Source: Deltaproteobacteria bacterium
GTDB lineage: Bacteria; Desulfobacterota; DSM-4660; Desulfatiglandales; HGW-15
DNA: 33,103 nucleotides
NCBI GenBank assembly: GCA_016931115.1
Contig: JAFGFM010000102.1
Span: forward strand, 1 to 33,103
Reading direction: 5' to 3'
Shown in pieces: positions 1-8,548 of this stretch. Each line of letters begins with the position of its first letter. The first letter of the stretch is position 1. Both the position numbers and the translations under genes were made by a program. A model generated the notes under the pieces. It saw only the letters and a program-made list of their open reading frames with translations. It ran no database searches and was not told the origin of the DNA.

Positions 1-87
1 GAGCTTCATCAGGGAAAGATTGTTATTGAGAATAGAACAGAGGGTGGTGTAAAGGCTTGCTTCATATTACCAGGACAAACTGAATAA
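1..87 (+). CDS. C-terminal end of a sensor histidine kinase (partial)
   Basis: Frame 1 is open from the window edge for 28 codons and ends in TAA. The peptide has a Gly-Lys-Ile-Val-Ile-Glu-Asn segment, then Glu-Gly-Gly, then a Phe-Ile-Leu-Pro end. This is the usual last beta-strand pair (G2 region) of the HATPase_c domain in two-component sensor kinases, which commonly finish a few residues after the LP. Everything upstream lies outside the window, so the signal sensed and the partner regulator cannot be told. Identification rests on this short tail only. Confidence 0.6.
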   Translation, partial: ELHQGKIVIENRTEGGVKACFILPGQTE

Positions 88-105
88 TGGATGACATGAG
101 TTTCT

Positions 106-157
106 GTAGAGACAAGGCATGTTTACCAGCCTGTTTTGTGGCGGGCCTTGTCTCTAC
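106..157. repeat. Inverted repeat, GTAGAGAC family
   Basis: Two perfect 13-bp arms (GTAGAGACAAGGC at 106-118 and its complement at 145-157) enclose a 26-bp loop. It lies just after the histidine-kinase stop. The TGTAGAGACGCC half-site at 16348-16359 begins the same way, which suggests a dispersed family. It has no T-run directly after the stem, so a terminator role is uncertain. Confidence 0.7.
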
Positions 158-210
158 GATCAGGTATACATTTCTTTTTTAGCATTCATGAAACATGGTG
201 ATATTTTAGT

Positions 211-290
211 GTAAGGGCACGGTGCGCCGTGCCCCTGCAACCGGATTTTAACCGACATATACTGTAGGGGCACGATGCATCGTGCCCTTT
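211..290. repeat. Pair of REP-like palindromes (GGGCAC..GTGCCC)
   Basis: Two GC-rich hairpins lie about 34 bp apart: 215-234 (8-bp arms around TGCG) and 268-287 (a perfect 20-bp palindrome centred on ATGCAT). The second is preceded by TGTAGGGG and the first is followed by CCCCTGCA, matching the TGTAGGGG/CCCCTACA edges seen at 10682, 14866, 16442, 17873 and 17982. The gap 88-319 holds these repeats and no gene that I can support. Confidence 0.7.
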
Positions 291-319
291 CGTATGCGTT
301 CATGATATATCCAGCAAAT

Positions 320-1678
320 CTACTTCACTGGTTTAAAATAATAATAAAGATAAACAAAGAGGCCCAAAACGATTGTTCCTCCTCCATATATAACCACAAA
401 GGGATTACCCTTTATAGAGTGGACAATAATCCACAGGTTGCTCAGAATAAATAATATTGGTGTAACAGGGTAACCGAATGTCCTGTATGGACGTTCAAGA
501 CCAGGTAACTTGAATCTGAGGATCATAAGCCCGATCACAGTAAGCATGGCAAATAAAGAAAGGGTAAAGCCGATATACATCATAAGCTTATCAAATGAAG
601 AGGTTATAACCATTATGATGGCAATAGCTGCCTGGAGCAGGATAGCCTTGCCAGGGGTTGTATGTTTCGGGCTTACATTCCCAAACCACCTTGGAAACGC
701 ATTATCCTTTGCCATTGCATAATAGACCCTCGGCCCTGTCATTATCATTGCGCTTATCACAGATAAAAGGCAGACAGTGATTGCTCCGGAAAATATACGC
801 CCGATCTTTACACCGAAAAGAGATATTGCCGCTGTAGCACCTACATCTTCAATACCTGTCATTTCAGATATTGGAAGTGCATATATGAAGAGCAGGTTGA
901 GTAGAAGATAAAGGGCCATAACAACTATTGTTCCCCATAAGAGCGAAAGGGGGATATTCCTTGATGGCTCCTTTATCTCTGAGCCTATATAGGCAGCGGC
1001 ATTCCAGCCGCTGTAAGCAAATGATATGTATATAAGCGATGAAGCAAACTGGCCGGTAAATATTGATTCAGATACAGGGCCGGAGCTGAAATTATCCAGG
1101 CTGCCCTTTCCAATAAAAAAACCTAGCATAATAAAGGTCAGTATCACAATTATCTTAAATGAGGTCAGAATGTTCTGCACCCTGCTTCCAAAACTCAGGC
1201 TGTACCAGTGGGCAATGGAAAAGAGTAAAATGACAGAGATACCGGTTATAGTATAAAAAGTTAAAGGAATAAAACCAAACAGATTAAACACCCCTTCACC
1301 TGAAGCCTCTGCCCCAATGCTCCTGAAGAGGTATTTTGAAAAGGCAATGGATGCAGCAGCTATGGGGGCAGAAAAACCCACAATCAGGGATACCCAGCCT
1401 GAAAGAAAGCCGAAGGGCTTACCAATGCTCTCCCTTAAAAAGACATATTCACCGCCTGCCTTTGGGTATATTGCCCCCAGTTCACCATAGCAGAGAGCAC
1501 CGGTGAGGGCCAGTATCCCGCCTATAAACCAGCAGAGGATCATTGCATTGGGATTTTTCAGGTCTGCCATTATAAAGCCGGAGGTAGTAAACACCCCTGT
1601 GCCTATCATATTGGCAATTACAAGTATAATGGCAGTACCAAGCCCTATGCTTCTTTTCAGTTGATTGTTTTCATCCAT
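320..1678 (-). CDS. APC-family amino-acid permease
   Basis: Predicted inner-membrane amino-acid transporter of 452 residues, a normal length for the APC superfamily, with about 12 hydrophobic helices. The first helix carries IGTGVFTTSG, the Gly-rich unwound substrate-binding segment typical of the LAT/SteT/YfnA type. GELGAIYPKAGGEYVF in the third-helix region is another family hallmark. The ATG start is supported by AGGA six bases upstream. The gene stops just before the exported methylase-like gene in transcription order (8-bp gap), so it may be read from the same transcript. The substrate cannot be told from sequence; corrinoid transport is not expected of this family. Confidence 0.85.
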   Translation of the reverse strand: MDENNQLKRSIGLGTAIILVIANMIGTGVFTTSGFIMADLKNPNAMILCWFIGGILALTGALCYGELGAIYPKAGGEYVFLRESIGKPFGFLSGWVSLIVGFSAPIAAASIAFSKYLFRSIGAEASGEGVFNLFGFIPLTFYTITGISVILLFSIAHWYSLSFGSRVQNILTSFKIIVILTFIMLGFFIGKGSLDNFSSGPVSESIFTGQFASSLIYISFAYSGWNAAAYIGSEIKEPSRNIPLSLLWGTIVVMALYLLLNLLFIYALPISEMTGIEDVGATAAISLFGVKIGRIFSGAITVCLLSVISAMIMTGPRVYYAMAKDNAFPRWFGNVSPKHTTPGKAILLQAAIAIIMVITSSFDKLMMYIGFTLSLFAMLTVIGLMILRFKLPGLERPYRTFGYPVTPILFILSNLWIIVHSIKGNPFVVIYGGGTIVLGLFVYLYYYFKPVK

Positions 1679-1685
1679 ATAAATC

Positions 1686-3464
1686 CTAATGTCTGTGCGC
1701 TATTGCTGATGCCTCAAGGCACGGGCCTACAAAAACAAGAAACAGATTTTTTTCCTTTTCAGTATCGATCGTATTCTTAAGACCTTTTATATCAGTAATA
1801 ACAATCTTTTCACTTCCCGAATATCCTGCACGATAGGCAACATGAACAGGAGTATCAGGTTTATATATAGTATTGAAAAAATCAACCATTGCAGAAAGAT
1901 CCTTCATAGCCATAAACACGCTCATGGTCTCGCCATTTTTAGCAGCCGCCTCAAACAGGGGTTTGTTTTCAAGAATGCCCCTTGAGGTGGTTAGAATCAT
2001 AGACCCCTTACAACCTGTGTGCCTGTTTAACAGGGAGCTTGCGACATTAAATGAACTCAAGCCAGGGATTGTTTCAAACATATCCTTATCAAAATGTTCA
2101 CTGATATACTCGGACCCGCTCCATATCGTGGGATCACCATATTCAAGGATTGCAACATGTTTGCCCTTGCTCAGCTCTGCCTTTATAGAATCAGCCATTG
2201 AGACACGCCTATCTTCTACTATCTTTTTCAGGTCATCCTGAGATGCACCCGGATTCTTCTTTTTAACCTCAGGTGGTGAAAAATCATAGATATCAAAGAG
2301 AACAGGTTTATCACCCATATATTTGGCAAACCTTTTCTGTATGTCCGGTGAACAGATGAATGCATCTGCTCTTGACATGGCAGTAATGGCCTCTATGGTT
2401 ATAAGGTCAGTATCGCCCGGCCCTATTCCGATGTAGGTAAGTTTTGGTGCCCTTTTCAGATCAATTACCTCTATCCTGTTTACCGACTTGATGTCACGGT
2501 CTGCCATGATGTCATCAGAAGGTACAAATATAAATTTCCCTTCTTTCTCTATCTTTTTTCCATTTTTCATATCGGCGATTATGGTGTTATCCTCAACCCT
2601 GTTAAGGAATACTTCTCCATATGAGAAGGTTGTCCTGTAGCCGTCAGGGGCAGATATATGGAATATCTGCGAGAGGTTAGGCTCTATACCAGCCTTGTTA
2701 ATGATTTCATTGAATAAAACTCCCTCATAATCATCAATACCATGAAAGCCCTTGCCCTCTCCCACGTTAATCACATTTTTCATAGACCTTCGGTAAGTAA
2801 ACGCTGAGAGATCCTTTATTGTAAGTTCATTTTTTACCTTGCCCGTAACAACAAAAGAAGCAGCATATAGCTTAACGGATTTATCAGCGGGCATTCTCGG
2901 TGCAGGATCAATGACCTCAATACTGATAACATTTTCAATGGACCTATCAGAAACCCCGTCACACGCTACAACAAGTTTAGGAAATCCAATTTCCCTATCA
3001 AACTGTTTCATCAGCGGCTCTGATTCCTCAGGTTTATGGCATGAACTGCAATCATGGTGGGGCCTGATCGGTGTTGCAGATGTTGCTATTATTATATCGT
3101 AAGAATTTTTATAAAAGATTTCACCCCATGACAGTGCAACCTCTTTACCCTCACTGTTTCTAATCAGGACTGCCAGATCAATTACCTTATTATATGCAGA
3201 TTCTTCCTTTGCAATAAAGGCTGTTTCAAGAAGCGTGCGCAGTGGCACACCATTATAATACCATGCACCTTTGTATGATTTGTCTTTTAATATTTCATTA
3301 AGTTGAATTCGTACAGTCTTGAATCTGCAAAGATCTTCCATCGAGAGATTCAAAGGTTGTTTTACCGTGCCTGTGATGCTGATAGATTTACTATCTGCGG
3401 CAAAACAGTTTAAATTAAAAAGGAAACAGGACAATAACAATGCAATTATTATTTGTTTTTTCAT
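1686..3464 (-). CDS. Exported protein: two SUOX-like modules with CXXCH plus CbiF-like tetrapyrrole methylase domain
   Basis: The protein has 592 residues from ATG 3464, which has a strong GGAGGAA ribosome site; a start 51 bp further out has no such site. Residues 1-23 form a signal peptide ending CFA-AD. Residues about 28-187 and 203-336 look like two copies of a small beta-rich module resembling the molybdopterin-binding fold of sulfite oxidase, but I see no obvious Moco-ligand Cys. The first copy holds DCSSCH at 138-143, a single c-type haem attachment motif. Residues 341-582 form a tetrapyrrole (corrin) methylase domain with IGIGPGD (345-351), EYGDPTIWSG (441-450), IPGLSS (466-471) and a late AYRAGYSGSEKIV segment, closest by eye to CbiF/CobM. 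SAM should be absent from the periplasm, so binding of a tetrapyrrole or haem may be its job rather than methylation. The neighbours are a TonB receptor and a CcsBA-like pair. Confidence 0.75.
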   Translation of the reverse strand: MKKQIIIALLLSCFLFNLNCFAADSKSISITGTVKQPLNLSMEDLCRFKTVRIQLNEILKDKSYKGAWYYNGVPLRTLLETAFIAKEESAYNKVIDLAVLIRNSEGKEVALSWGEIFYKNSYDIIIATSATPIRPHHDCSSCHKPEESEPLMKQFDREIGFPKLVVACDGVSDRSIENVISIEVIDPAPRMPADKSVKLYAASFVVTGKVKNELTIKDLSAFTYRRSMKNVINVGEGKGFHGIDDYEGVLFNEIINKAGIEPNLSQIFHISAPDGYRTTFSYGEVFLNRVEDNTIIADMKNGKKIEKEGKFIFVPSDDIMADRDIKSVNRIEVIDLKRAPKLTYIGIGPGDTDLITIEAITAMSRADAFICSPDIQKRFAKYMGDKPVLFDIYDFSPPEVKKKNPGASQDDLKKIVEDRRVSMADSIKAELSKGKHVAILEYGDPTIWSGSEYISEHFDKDMFETIPGLSSFNVASSLLNRHTGCKGSMILTTSRGILENKPLFEAAAKNGETMSVFMAMKDLSAMVDFFNTIYKPDTPVHVAYRAGYSGSEKIVITDIKGLKNTIDTEKEKNLFLVFVGPCLEASAIAHRH

Positions 3465-3553
3465 AGATATTTCCTCCCTGAAAAAATAAATCCTCCTACC
3501 TTTATATAATGTCATAAAGATAGGAGGCTTGTGGTGTTCAATATCTCTATTGA

Positions 3554-5557
3554 CTAGAATCTCACATTAAAACCAAATAGAAGGCTTCTGCCTGCCTGGG
3601 GATCATATCCTTCATAATAATTCTTATCAAACAGGTTATAGCCTTTTATAAATACTGAGGCATCTTTTATAATCATATTTTCCTTCATATGACTGGTCAG
3701 GTCTATTTCCACACTTGCATTAATCAGAAAATAGCCAGGAGAGTTAATTATCTCTTCGTCATCATTTTCTGTATATGCCCCTGTAGAATAGGATGCCTGT
3801 AAACTTGTATAGAGGATTGAATAATTGTATCTTGTATCAAAGGCCAACTTGTGCCTGGGTCGGTCTAATAGACGCACACTGTTTGTGTCATCAAAAGCGC
3901 TGAGATAGGTATAACTGCTTCCTAAACTCAGGTTATCTGAAACCATATAATCAGCAGCGAATTCCACACCCTGAATTGTAGCCTTTCCGACATTTTCGTA
4001 ATGTCTGTCACGACCCCTTCCGACGCGTTCTATTAAATCAGTTACGTCGTTATAAAAATAGGCTGCCGAAGCCTTTACAGCTTGAGTGAAATTATGATCT
4101 GCACCTATTTCATACGCAATAGTTTCCTGGGGATCCAGATCAGGATTACCTCCGGCCATGGTGCTGTATAACTCCTTTAACCTGGGGAAGCGGGTCTTTT
4201 TACCAACTGAGCCGTGTAGTGATGAATTATCAGTCACATCATATACAACCCCGGCCTGTGGATTAAAGGAGTCTGTACTGTCAGGCACATCCTCAGCATC
4301 ATAAGCCTTCTTAGGTTTATAATAATCATAGCTGGTGCCAATAACAAATGAGAGCTTGTTATCCATGAGACGTATTTGATCCTCTAGGGCAATAGTGTAT
4401 GTCTCTGCCTCATATTCCTCTTCAGGTTGATACCCCTCTTCTGCATCCCCCTCAACTACATCAGACATCTCAGCATCGAAGTAATCCTGCTGTTTATGAT
4501 TATCTACAAGGTAATTAATGCCAACGGTTAAGTAACTTTTTGGGCCAAAATCAAATGAAGTCTGTAACTCAGTTCCAAAAGTTTTATCATTATAGGAAGA
4601 TGTCTCAAACCATTTACCAGGGTCCGGTATAGGACTTACATCTTCTAAAGTATCTTTATGATTGACATAAAATACCCTTGTCTTGGTAGAGATAAGATCT
4701 GTTATTTTTGTATCAGCAACAAGATTCAGATGCCACTGATCCCACTTTTTAAATGACCAGAAAGTACCATCACTGGTTGGTACCCCCTTCTGGTTATCAT
4801 GGTAATCAAATGATAAAAATACTCTCATATCATCATTTGGCTCATACCCCACTTTTGCGCTTAAGGTATTCATTTCATAATCACTTAAATCCCTTGTACC
4901 TCCATCTTCATATGAAGTAGGCACAAAATCACTGGAAAGTTCAAAGCCGTCAGATTTTCGATGACCTGCGGTTATCCAGTAATTAAAAACGTTTACTGAA
5001 CCACCATAATTAAATACATAGTTCTGTGTACTATTTTTATCACCAAATGATACGGTGACCTCTCCTTCATTCTCTTTGCCGCCTTTTTTAGTTATGATGT
5101 TGATAACACCTCCAAAGGTATTTGCACCATAAAGAACTGATGAGGCCCCTTTTGTTACAGTAATTTTTGAAATGGAATCAGCAGGTATAAGAGAGAGGTC
5201 TACAACCTTGTCATAGGTCTGGTACGCAGGTACACCATCTATTAACACCTTTATATCTTCCTGATCAAAACCTCTAAGAAATACCCATGCATTTTTACCT
5301 CCCTGCTGGACATCCACACCAGGTATCATCTCCAGGGCATCTGCCGCTGTCTGAGCGCCTCTTTTAATAATATCTTCAGCTGATACCTCTGTCACTGTTG
5401 TAGCGAGGTTGGAAACTCCGCTGTCAGAAGTTACAATTATTTCACCAAGTTCAAAAACCTCTCCGATCTGATCTTTCTGTACTTCAGCAGTCACATACCC
5501 GCTGATAAGGAAAGATACTAAGACAAACAAAATAAAATATGACTTCACCCTTATCAT
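3554..5557 (-). CDS. TonB-dependent outer-membrane receptor (BtuB/haem-receptor type)
   Basis: The protein has 667 residues with a signal peptide (residues 1-24, ending VTAEV), a TonB-box-like GEIIVTSDSG near 38-47, and a plug domain containing DALEMIPGVDV, FLRGFDQEDIKVLIDGVP and a VTKGASSVLYGANTFGGVINIITKK segment. A 22-strand-type barrel follows and ends in Phe (FNVRF), as outer-membrane proteins usually do. GGAGGAAA precedes the ATG. It lies 20 bp after the resB-like gene and is followed by the exported methylase-like gene. No B12 riboswitch is seen upstream of this gene set, unlike the other two receptors here, so its ligand may be haem or another tetrapyrrole. Residues about 355-383 form a strongly acidic stretch, probably in an extracellular loop. 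Confidence 0.88.
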   Translation of the reverse strand: MIRVKSYFILFVLVSFLISGYVTAEVQKDQIGEVFELGEIIVTSDSGVSNLATTVTEVSAEDIIKRGAQTAADALEMIPGVDVQQGGKNAWVFLRGFDQEDIKVLIDGVPAYQTYDKVVDLSLIPADSISKITVTKGASSVLYGANTFGGVINIITKKGGKENEGEVTVSFGDKNSTQNYVFNYGGSVNVFNYWITAGHRKSDGFELSSDFVPTSYEDGGTRDLSDYEMNTLSAKVGYEPNDDMRVFLSFDYHDNQKGVPTSDGTFWSFKKWDQWHLNLVADTKITDLISTKTRVFYVNHKDTLEDVSPIPDPGKWFETSSYNDKTFGTELQTSFDFGPKSYLTVGINYLVDNHKQQDYFDAEMSDVVEGDAEEGYQPEEEYEAETYTIALEDQIRLMDNKLSFVIGTSYDYYKPKKAYDAEDVPDSTDSFNPQAGVVYDVTDNSSLHGSVGKKTRFPRLKELYSTMAGGNPDLDPQETIAYEIGADHNFTQAVKASAAYFYNDVTDLIERVGRGRDRHYENVGKATIQGVEFAADYMVSDNLSLGSSYTYLSAFDDTNSVRLLDRPRHKLAFDTRYNYSILYTSLQASYSTGAYTENDDEEIINSPGYFLINASVEIDLTSHMKENMIIKDASVFIKGYNLFDKNYYEGYDPQAGRSLLFGFNVRF

Positions 5558-5576
5558 AAAATTTCCTCCTATTTTT

Positions 5577-6407
5577 CTATTTATTATTGCTATTTTGGGT
5601 TATATGAGGCTTCCGCCACGTAATAACCAGGTAAACAAATATGCCGGCAATCATTACCGGATATATGATTAAAAAGGTCTTGAGCACAGGATTTCTTGAA
5701 AGGGTGAACATGGCCCATGCCTCTGTGTCAGGGGTCGGTTCACCTTTAAAACCCTCCGGAAGTACAAAACTTCTGAGGGTCACATGCACATCTTTGTGGT
5801 TCATTGGTTTTAAAAGATATAACCTTTGCTCCTTTAAAAACTTACCATCCCTGCTCAGGGAGACATCAACATAGCTGTTCAGAGAGTCTAGGTCATCCCG
5901 GGTAATATCTCTTTTCGATTTGGCAAGCGCCTTAGTATCGCCAACGAAGTGTAAATCCTTTACTTCAAGTTCATACCCTTCCTTGATATTATGACTGATA
6001 CCCTTCCCGAGTCTTAGATTGTTGTATTCAAAACCCAGCATAAGCCCGCCAAGGTGGCCAAGGGCGACAAACCCGAATATACCGTGCACTATCAGCATGA
6101 ATAGCTGGCTTCCACTGAATCTTGCCCTCATGATCTTGAAAATCTTGCTCCATGAGCAAAAGATAAGGTTAATACCCATTACAACCATAGCGGCACACAG
6201 CACAGCAAACCATATCTTTAAAACACCTGAACCTGCTTTTTCTGAAAAGAGCCAGTCACGGACAAGGATATCATTCATCATCCTGAAATCTTTTGTGTAT
6301 GATTCAGAACCGGCCATGTATAACCCAAGCCCGATCCATATCACAAGAAACACCATTGTCCATGCCGTGATGTACATTGAAGAGAGTTTTTCAGATACCT
6401 TATTCAA
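5577..6407 (-). CDS. ResB/Ccs1-like cytochrome c biogenesis protein (short form)
   Basis: A membrane protein of 276 residues with hydrophobic segments near 14-33, 65-85, 104-125 and 245-266 and a soluble, presumably periplasmic, region near 128-240. This is the layout of ResB/Ccs1, the partner of CcsA in System II haem delivery, but shorter than many ResB proteins. The start codon is TTG at 6407: AAGGAG lies six bases upstream and the TTG overlaps the ccsA-like TGA stop in a TTGA tetranucleotide, implying translational coupling. Assignment is supported mainly by the CcsA-like neighbour and membrane topology. The likely role is haem handling for the CXXCH protein encoded two genes downstream. 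Confidence 0.7.
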   Translation of the reverse strand: MNKVSEKLSSMYITAWTMVFLVIWIGLGLYMAGSESYTKDFRMMNDILVRDWLFSEKAGSGVLKIWFAVLCAAMVVMGINLIFCSWSKIFKIMRARFSGSQLFMLIVHGIFGFVALGHLGGLMLGFEYNNLRLGKGISHNIKEGYELEVKDLHFVGDTKALAKSKRDITRDDLDSLNSYVDVSLSRDGKFLKEQRLYLLKPMNHKDVHVTLRSFVLPEGFKGEPTPDTEAWAMFTLSRNPVLKTFLIIYPVMIAGIFVYLVITWRKPHITQNSNNK

Positions 6408-7141
6408 TATGTGCTCCTTAAAATAACCAGGGTAAGGAAAAAGACCCCGGACAGAGCGCCTATCACAGACCTTATATCCTCTGCCTTACGGCCCTTTCCA
6501 GGGATATGAAATGCAAGCATGAGATAAATAACAACAAGTGTTGACTGGAAAAAGGCCTGGCTCCACGTCCAGAAATCACCCCACCCCTTCTGGCACCAAA
6601 TGATTCCGACATATTCGGCAGCAAGGTAAAAGACAGAGGCAAGCACAAGATAGTTTCTGCCCATATGTGACAATATGCTAGTCCGCTCATTCATTTCACG
6701 TTGAATAATAAACTGTACAAACCATGCAGTGGAAACAAGCATCAGGGCAAGGGCAATGCACCTGAATAGATGGAACATGATAATATAAGAATATCCGTGG
6801 TCATAGGCAGGCAGGCTTACTTCCTTTGGGAAGAAGCTCATTACAAGTAACAGGACAAGAATCCCTGCCCATACCCACCTGCGTACCTTTATTGAAAAAT
6901 CACCTTTGAATAGGAAAAAAAGCCCGGTTGCTCCCATAATAAAGGAATCGAAGAGGAATGATTCGTAGAGATTAAATACAGGCAGGGTGCCTGATGAGCT
7001 ATAGATATATAAAAGTCCTGCAAGATTTACTGCTACAGCGCATATACATGTGACCAATTCTATTTTCTTTAAACCGGCAATGCAGGTTAGAAGAAGCAGA
7101 AAATACAGAATAGATATGGAATAATAAATAGTTACAAACAT
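6404..7141 (-). CDS. ccsA: CcsA/ResC-like haem-handling membrane protein
   Basis: Polytopic membrane protein of 245 residues with the features of the CcsA haem-handling family: PVFNLYES (54-61), a conserved periplasmic-side His in IIMFHLFR (H124), a tryptophan-rich WWD-type motif WGDFWTWS (187-194) and a second His in LAFHIPG (H212). In CcsA proteins the WWD segment and flanking histidines hold haem for covalent attachment to CXXCH proteins. The last motif position is Ser where many members have Asp. It is the first gene of the minus-strand set, with an extended -10 promoter close upstream. No good ribosome site precedes the ATG, so the start is the weakest part of the call. Confidence 0.82.
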   Translation of the reverse strand: MFVTIYYSISILYFLLLLTCIAGLKKIELVTCICAVAVNLAGLLYIYSSSGTLPVFNLYESFLFDSFIMGATGLFFLFKGDFSIKVRRWVWAGILVLLLVMSFFPKEVSLPAYDHGYSYIIMFHLFRCIALALMLVSTAWFVQFIIQREMNERTSILSHMGRNYLVLASVFYLAAEYVGIIWCQKGWGDFWTWSQAFFQSTLVVIYLMLAFHIPGKGRKAEDIRSVIGALSGVFFLTLVILRSTY

Positions 7142-7166
7142 TTTTTTATGATTTACTAACAGCCCT

Positions 7167-7175
7167 ATTATATCA
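7167..7175 (-). promoter_or_regulatory. Extended -10 promoter for the ccsA-like gene set
   Basis: On the minus strand the bases read TGATATAAT: a perfect TATAAT with the upstream TGN extension, which can replace a -35 box for sigma70 enzymes. A TTGTAA hexamer sits 19 bp further upstream. The predicted transcript start is about 20 bp before the ATG at 7141. Confidence 0.5.
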
Positions 7176-7432
7176 ATAATAACATAAAGCCTTACAAGAA
7201 AATTTTACCTTAATTAAATTAGATACTATTTGATTTAAATTAATTTATTTTATTTTAAATATCACAGGATGAAATATAAAATTCAAACAATTTTGTGATA
7301 CTGGTGTGTCCTAATACCTTCCATTGATATTTATTGTCAAGATATTTTTTACCTGATCAATAACCCTGCAAATGATAACTATTTGTAACCATTATACACT
7401 TATTATGACATCATATATTAAAATATTTCCGC

Positions 7433-7461
7433 TTTACATCAGACATGGTTAACTGTATGTT
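7433..7461 (+). promoter_or_regulatory. Possible sigma70 promoter for the DUF374 acyltransferase gene
   Basis: TTTACA (7433-7438) and TATGTT (7456-7461) are separated by 17 bp and lie about 30 bp before the ATG. The match to consensus is moderate. Confidence 0.35.
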
Positions 7462-7490
7462 TTCTCTATTTAAAATAACAAGGGAGCATA

Positions 7491-8252
7491 ATGCCAAAAA
7501 GAAGTAATCGATCAATCTCATACCGCTGGTATGATCCCCTCATTTTCTATATCCTGTTTCCCATAGTCACATTTTTACTTAAGCTTCTGCTATCCTCCTA
7601 CAGGCTCATAAGGGTTGAAGGTGAAGAACTTGAAAAAGAGGCACTGGCAAGATCAGGGGGAAAGGCTGTTTACTGTTCATGGCATCAGAGGCTGGTATTT
7701 CATCCATTATACCTCTCAAAAAGAGGGGTAACAGTAATGGTCAGCCAGAGCCGTGACGGTGAATTTGCCGCAAGGCTCATAAATGCACTTGGCCTTGGCG
7801 ATGTAAGGGGTTCATCAACCCGTGGCGGTTTAGGCGCCCTGATAAAACTAAAACAGAAGATCCTTGCAGGTGAAACAAATGGCGGTATGGTGGTTGACGG
7901 CCCATTAGGCCCTGCACGTGTTGCAAAGAAGGGTGCGGTTACGCTCGCACAAAAAAGCCGAGCCCCGCTTATGCCTATTATGTGGGGCACAGACAGATGC
8001 AGGGTCTTAAACAGCTGGGACAGGTTTATTATTCCAAAACCCTTTGCAAAGATAGTATACTGCCATACTGAGCCTATATGGGTACCTGAATCAGCAAACG
8101 ATGATGAACTTGAAATTTGTAGAAAACAGCTTGAAGAGAGCCTGAACAGGGCGGCCAAATGGTGTGATGAACAGTTTGGTAAAGAAATGCCCTGGAGGAA
8201 GATAAAGAAGGATGGCATTCCCGAAACAGGTCCGGTTGATACCTCCATATGA
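7491..8252 (+). CDS. DUF374 lysophospholipid acyltransferase-family protein
   Basis: The 253-residue protein starts after a good AGGGAG site. It has one N-terminal hydrophobic anchor (residues about 13-34) and the DUF374 pattern: a CSWHQRLVFHPL segment, VSQSRDGEFAARLINALG, GSSTRGG and VVDGPLGPARVAKKG, with the DGP(x)GP signature characteristic of this family. Family members are inner-membrane acyltransferase-like proteins linked to lipid A or lipid metabolism. The gene is divergent from the ccs-like set and convergent with the cob operon, so it is probably a bystander. The 296-bp gap after it (8253-8548) shows no convincing gene or terminator. Confidence 0.8.
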   Translation: MPKRSNRSISYRWYDPLIFYILFPIVTFLLKLLLSSYRLIRVEGEELEKEALARSGGKAVYCSWHQRLVFHPLYLSKRGVTVMVSQSRDGEFAARLINALGLGDVRGSSTRGGLGALIKLKQKILAGETNGGMVVDGPLGPARVAKKGAVTLAQKSRAPLMPIMWGTDRCRVLNSWDRFIIPKPFAKIVYCHTEPIWVPESANDDELEICRKQLEESLNRAAKWCDEQFGKEMPWRKIKKDGIPETGPVDTSI

Positions 8253-8548
8253 TTTTTTTTGAAAATTCCCATTGAGTCGTTTTATCAGGCCATTGATCTC
8301 AACCCTGTTGAAGATCGCACTGACAGATGCACGCGCTCCTGAGATACAAGGAAGCATTACAAATAACATACCAAAACCCTTCATGCCTGGAATTTTTCAG
8401 TAAAAATCATATAACTCCCTGATTTAATTATTTTAGTTAATCAATGGGCATAACTTACCGAGAAGAGGCCATTATTTTAATAAGCAGATGATTTGGGAAT
8501 TTGCATCTCTTTATGTGCATCGTGCACACAAAAATGTGCATGAGCCGA

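Larger units (their letters stand above)
7142..7490. other. Divergent intergenic region with a TATCACA/TGTGATA inverted repeat
   Basis: This 349-bp AT-rich gap separates the divergent ccsA-like and acyltransferase genes. It contains no gene that I can support and no cobalamin-riboswitch signature. A perfect 7-bp inverted repeat, TATCACA at 7260-7266 and TGTGATA at 7294-7300, could be a pair of operator half-sites (CRP/FNR-like by appearance only). The 27-bp spacing is wider than a classic dimer site. Confidence 0.4.

Noticed and set aside
1686-3464. Calling the exported protein simply precorrin-4 methyltransferase (cbiF)
   Set aside because: The signal peptide, CXXCH and two extra modules make a cytoplasmic biosynthetic role unlikely, so no gene symbol was given.
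3465-3515. An upstream start for the exported methylase-like protein
   Set aside because: It would place 17 charged residues before the signal peptide and lacks the GGAGGAA site seen at 3464.
7142-7490. A cobalamin riboswitch upstream of the ccsA/receptor/methylase set
   Set aside because: No B12 box or CCGCTGT core is visible on either strand.
8091-8384. A 97-codon minus-strand frame across the acyltransferase 3' end
   Set aside because: Most of it is antisense to the acyltransferase gene, there is no family resemblance and no ribosome site that I could support; the remaining part could be a decayed fragment but evidence is lacking.
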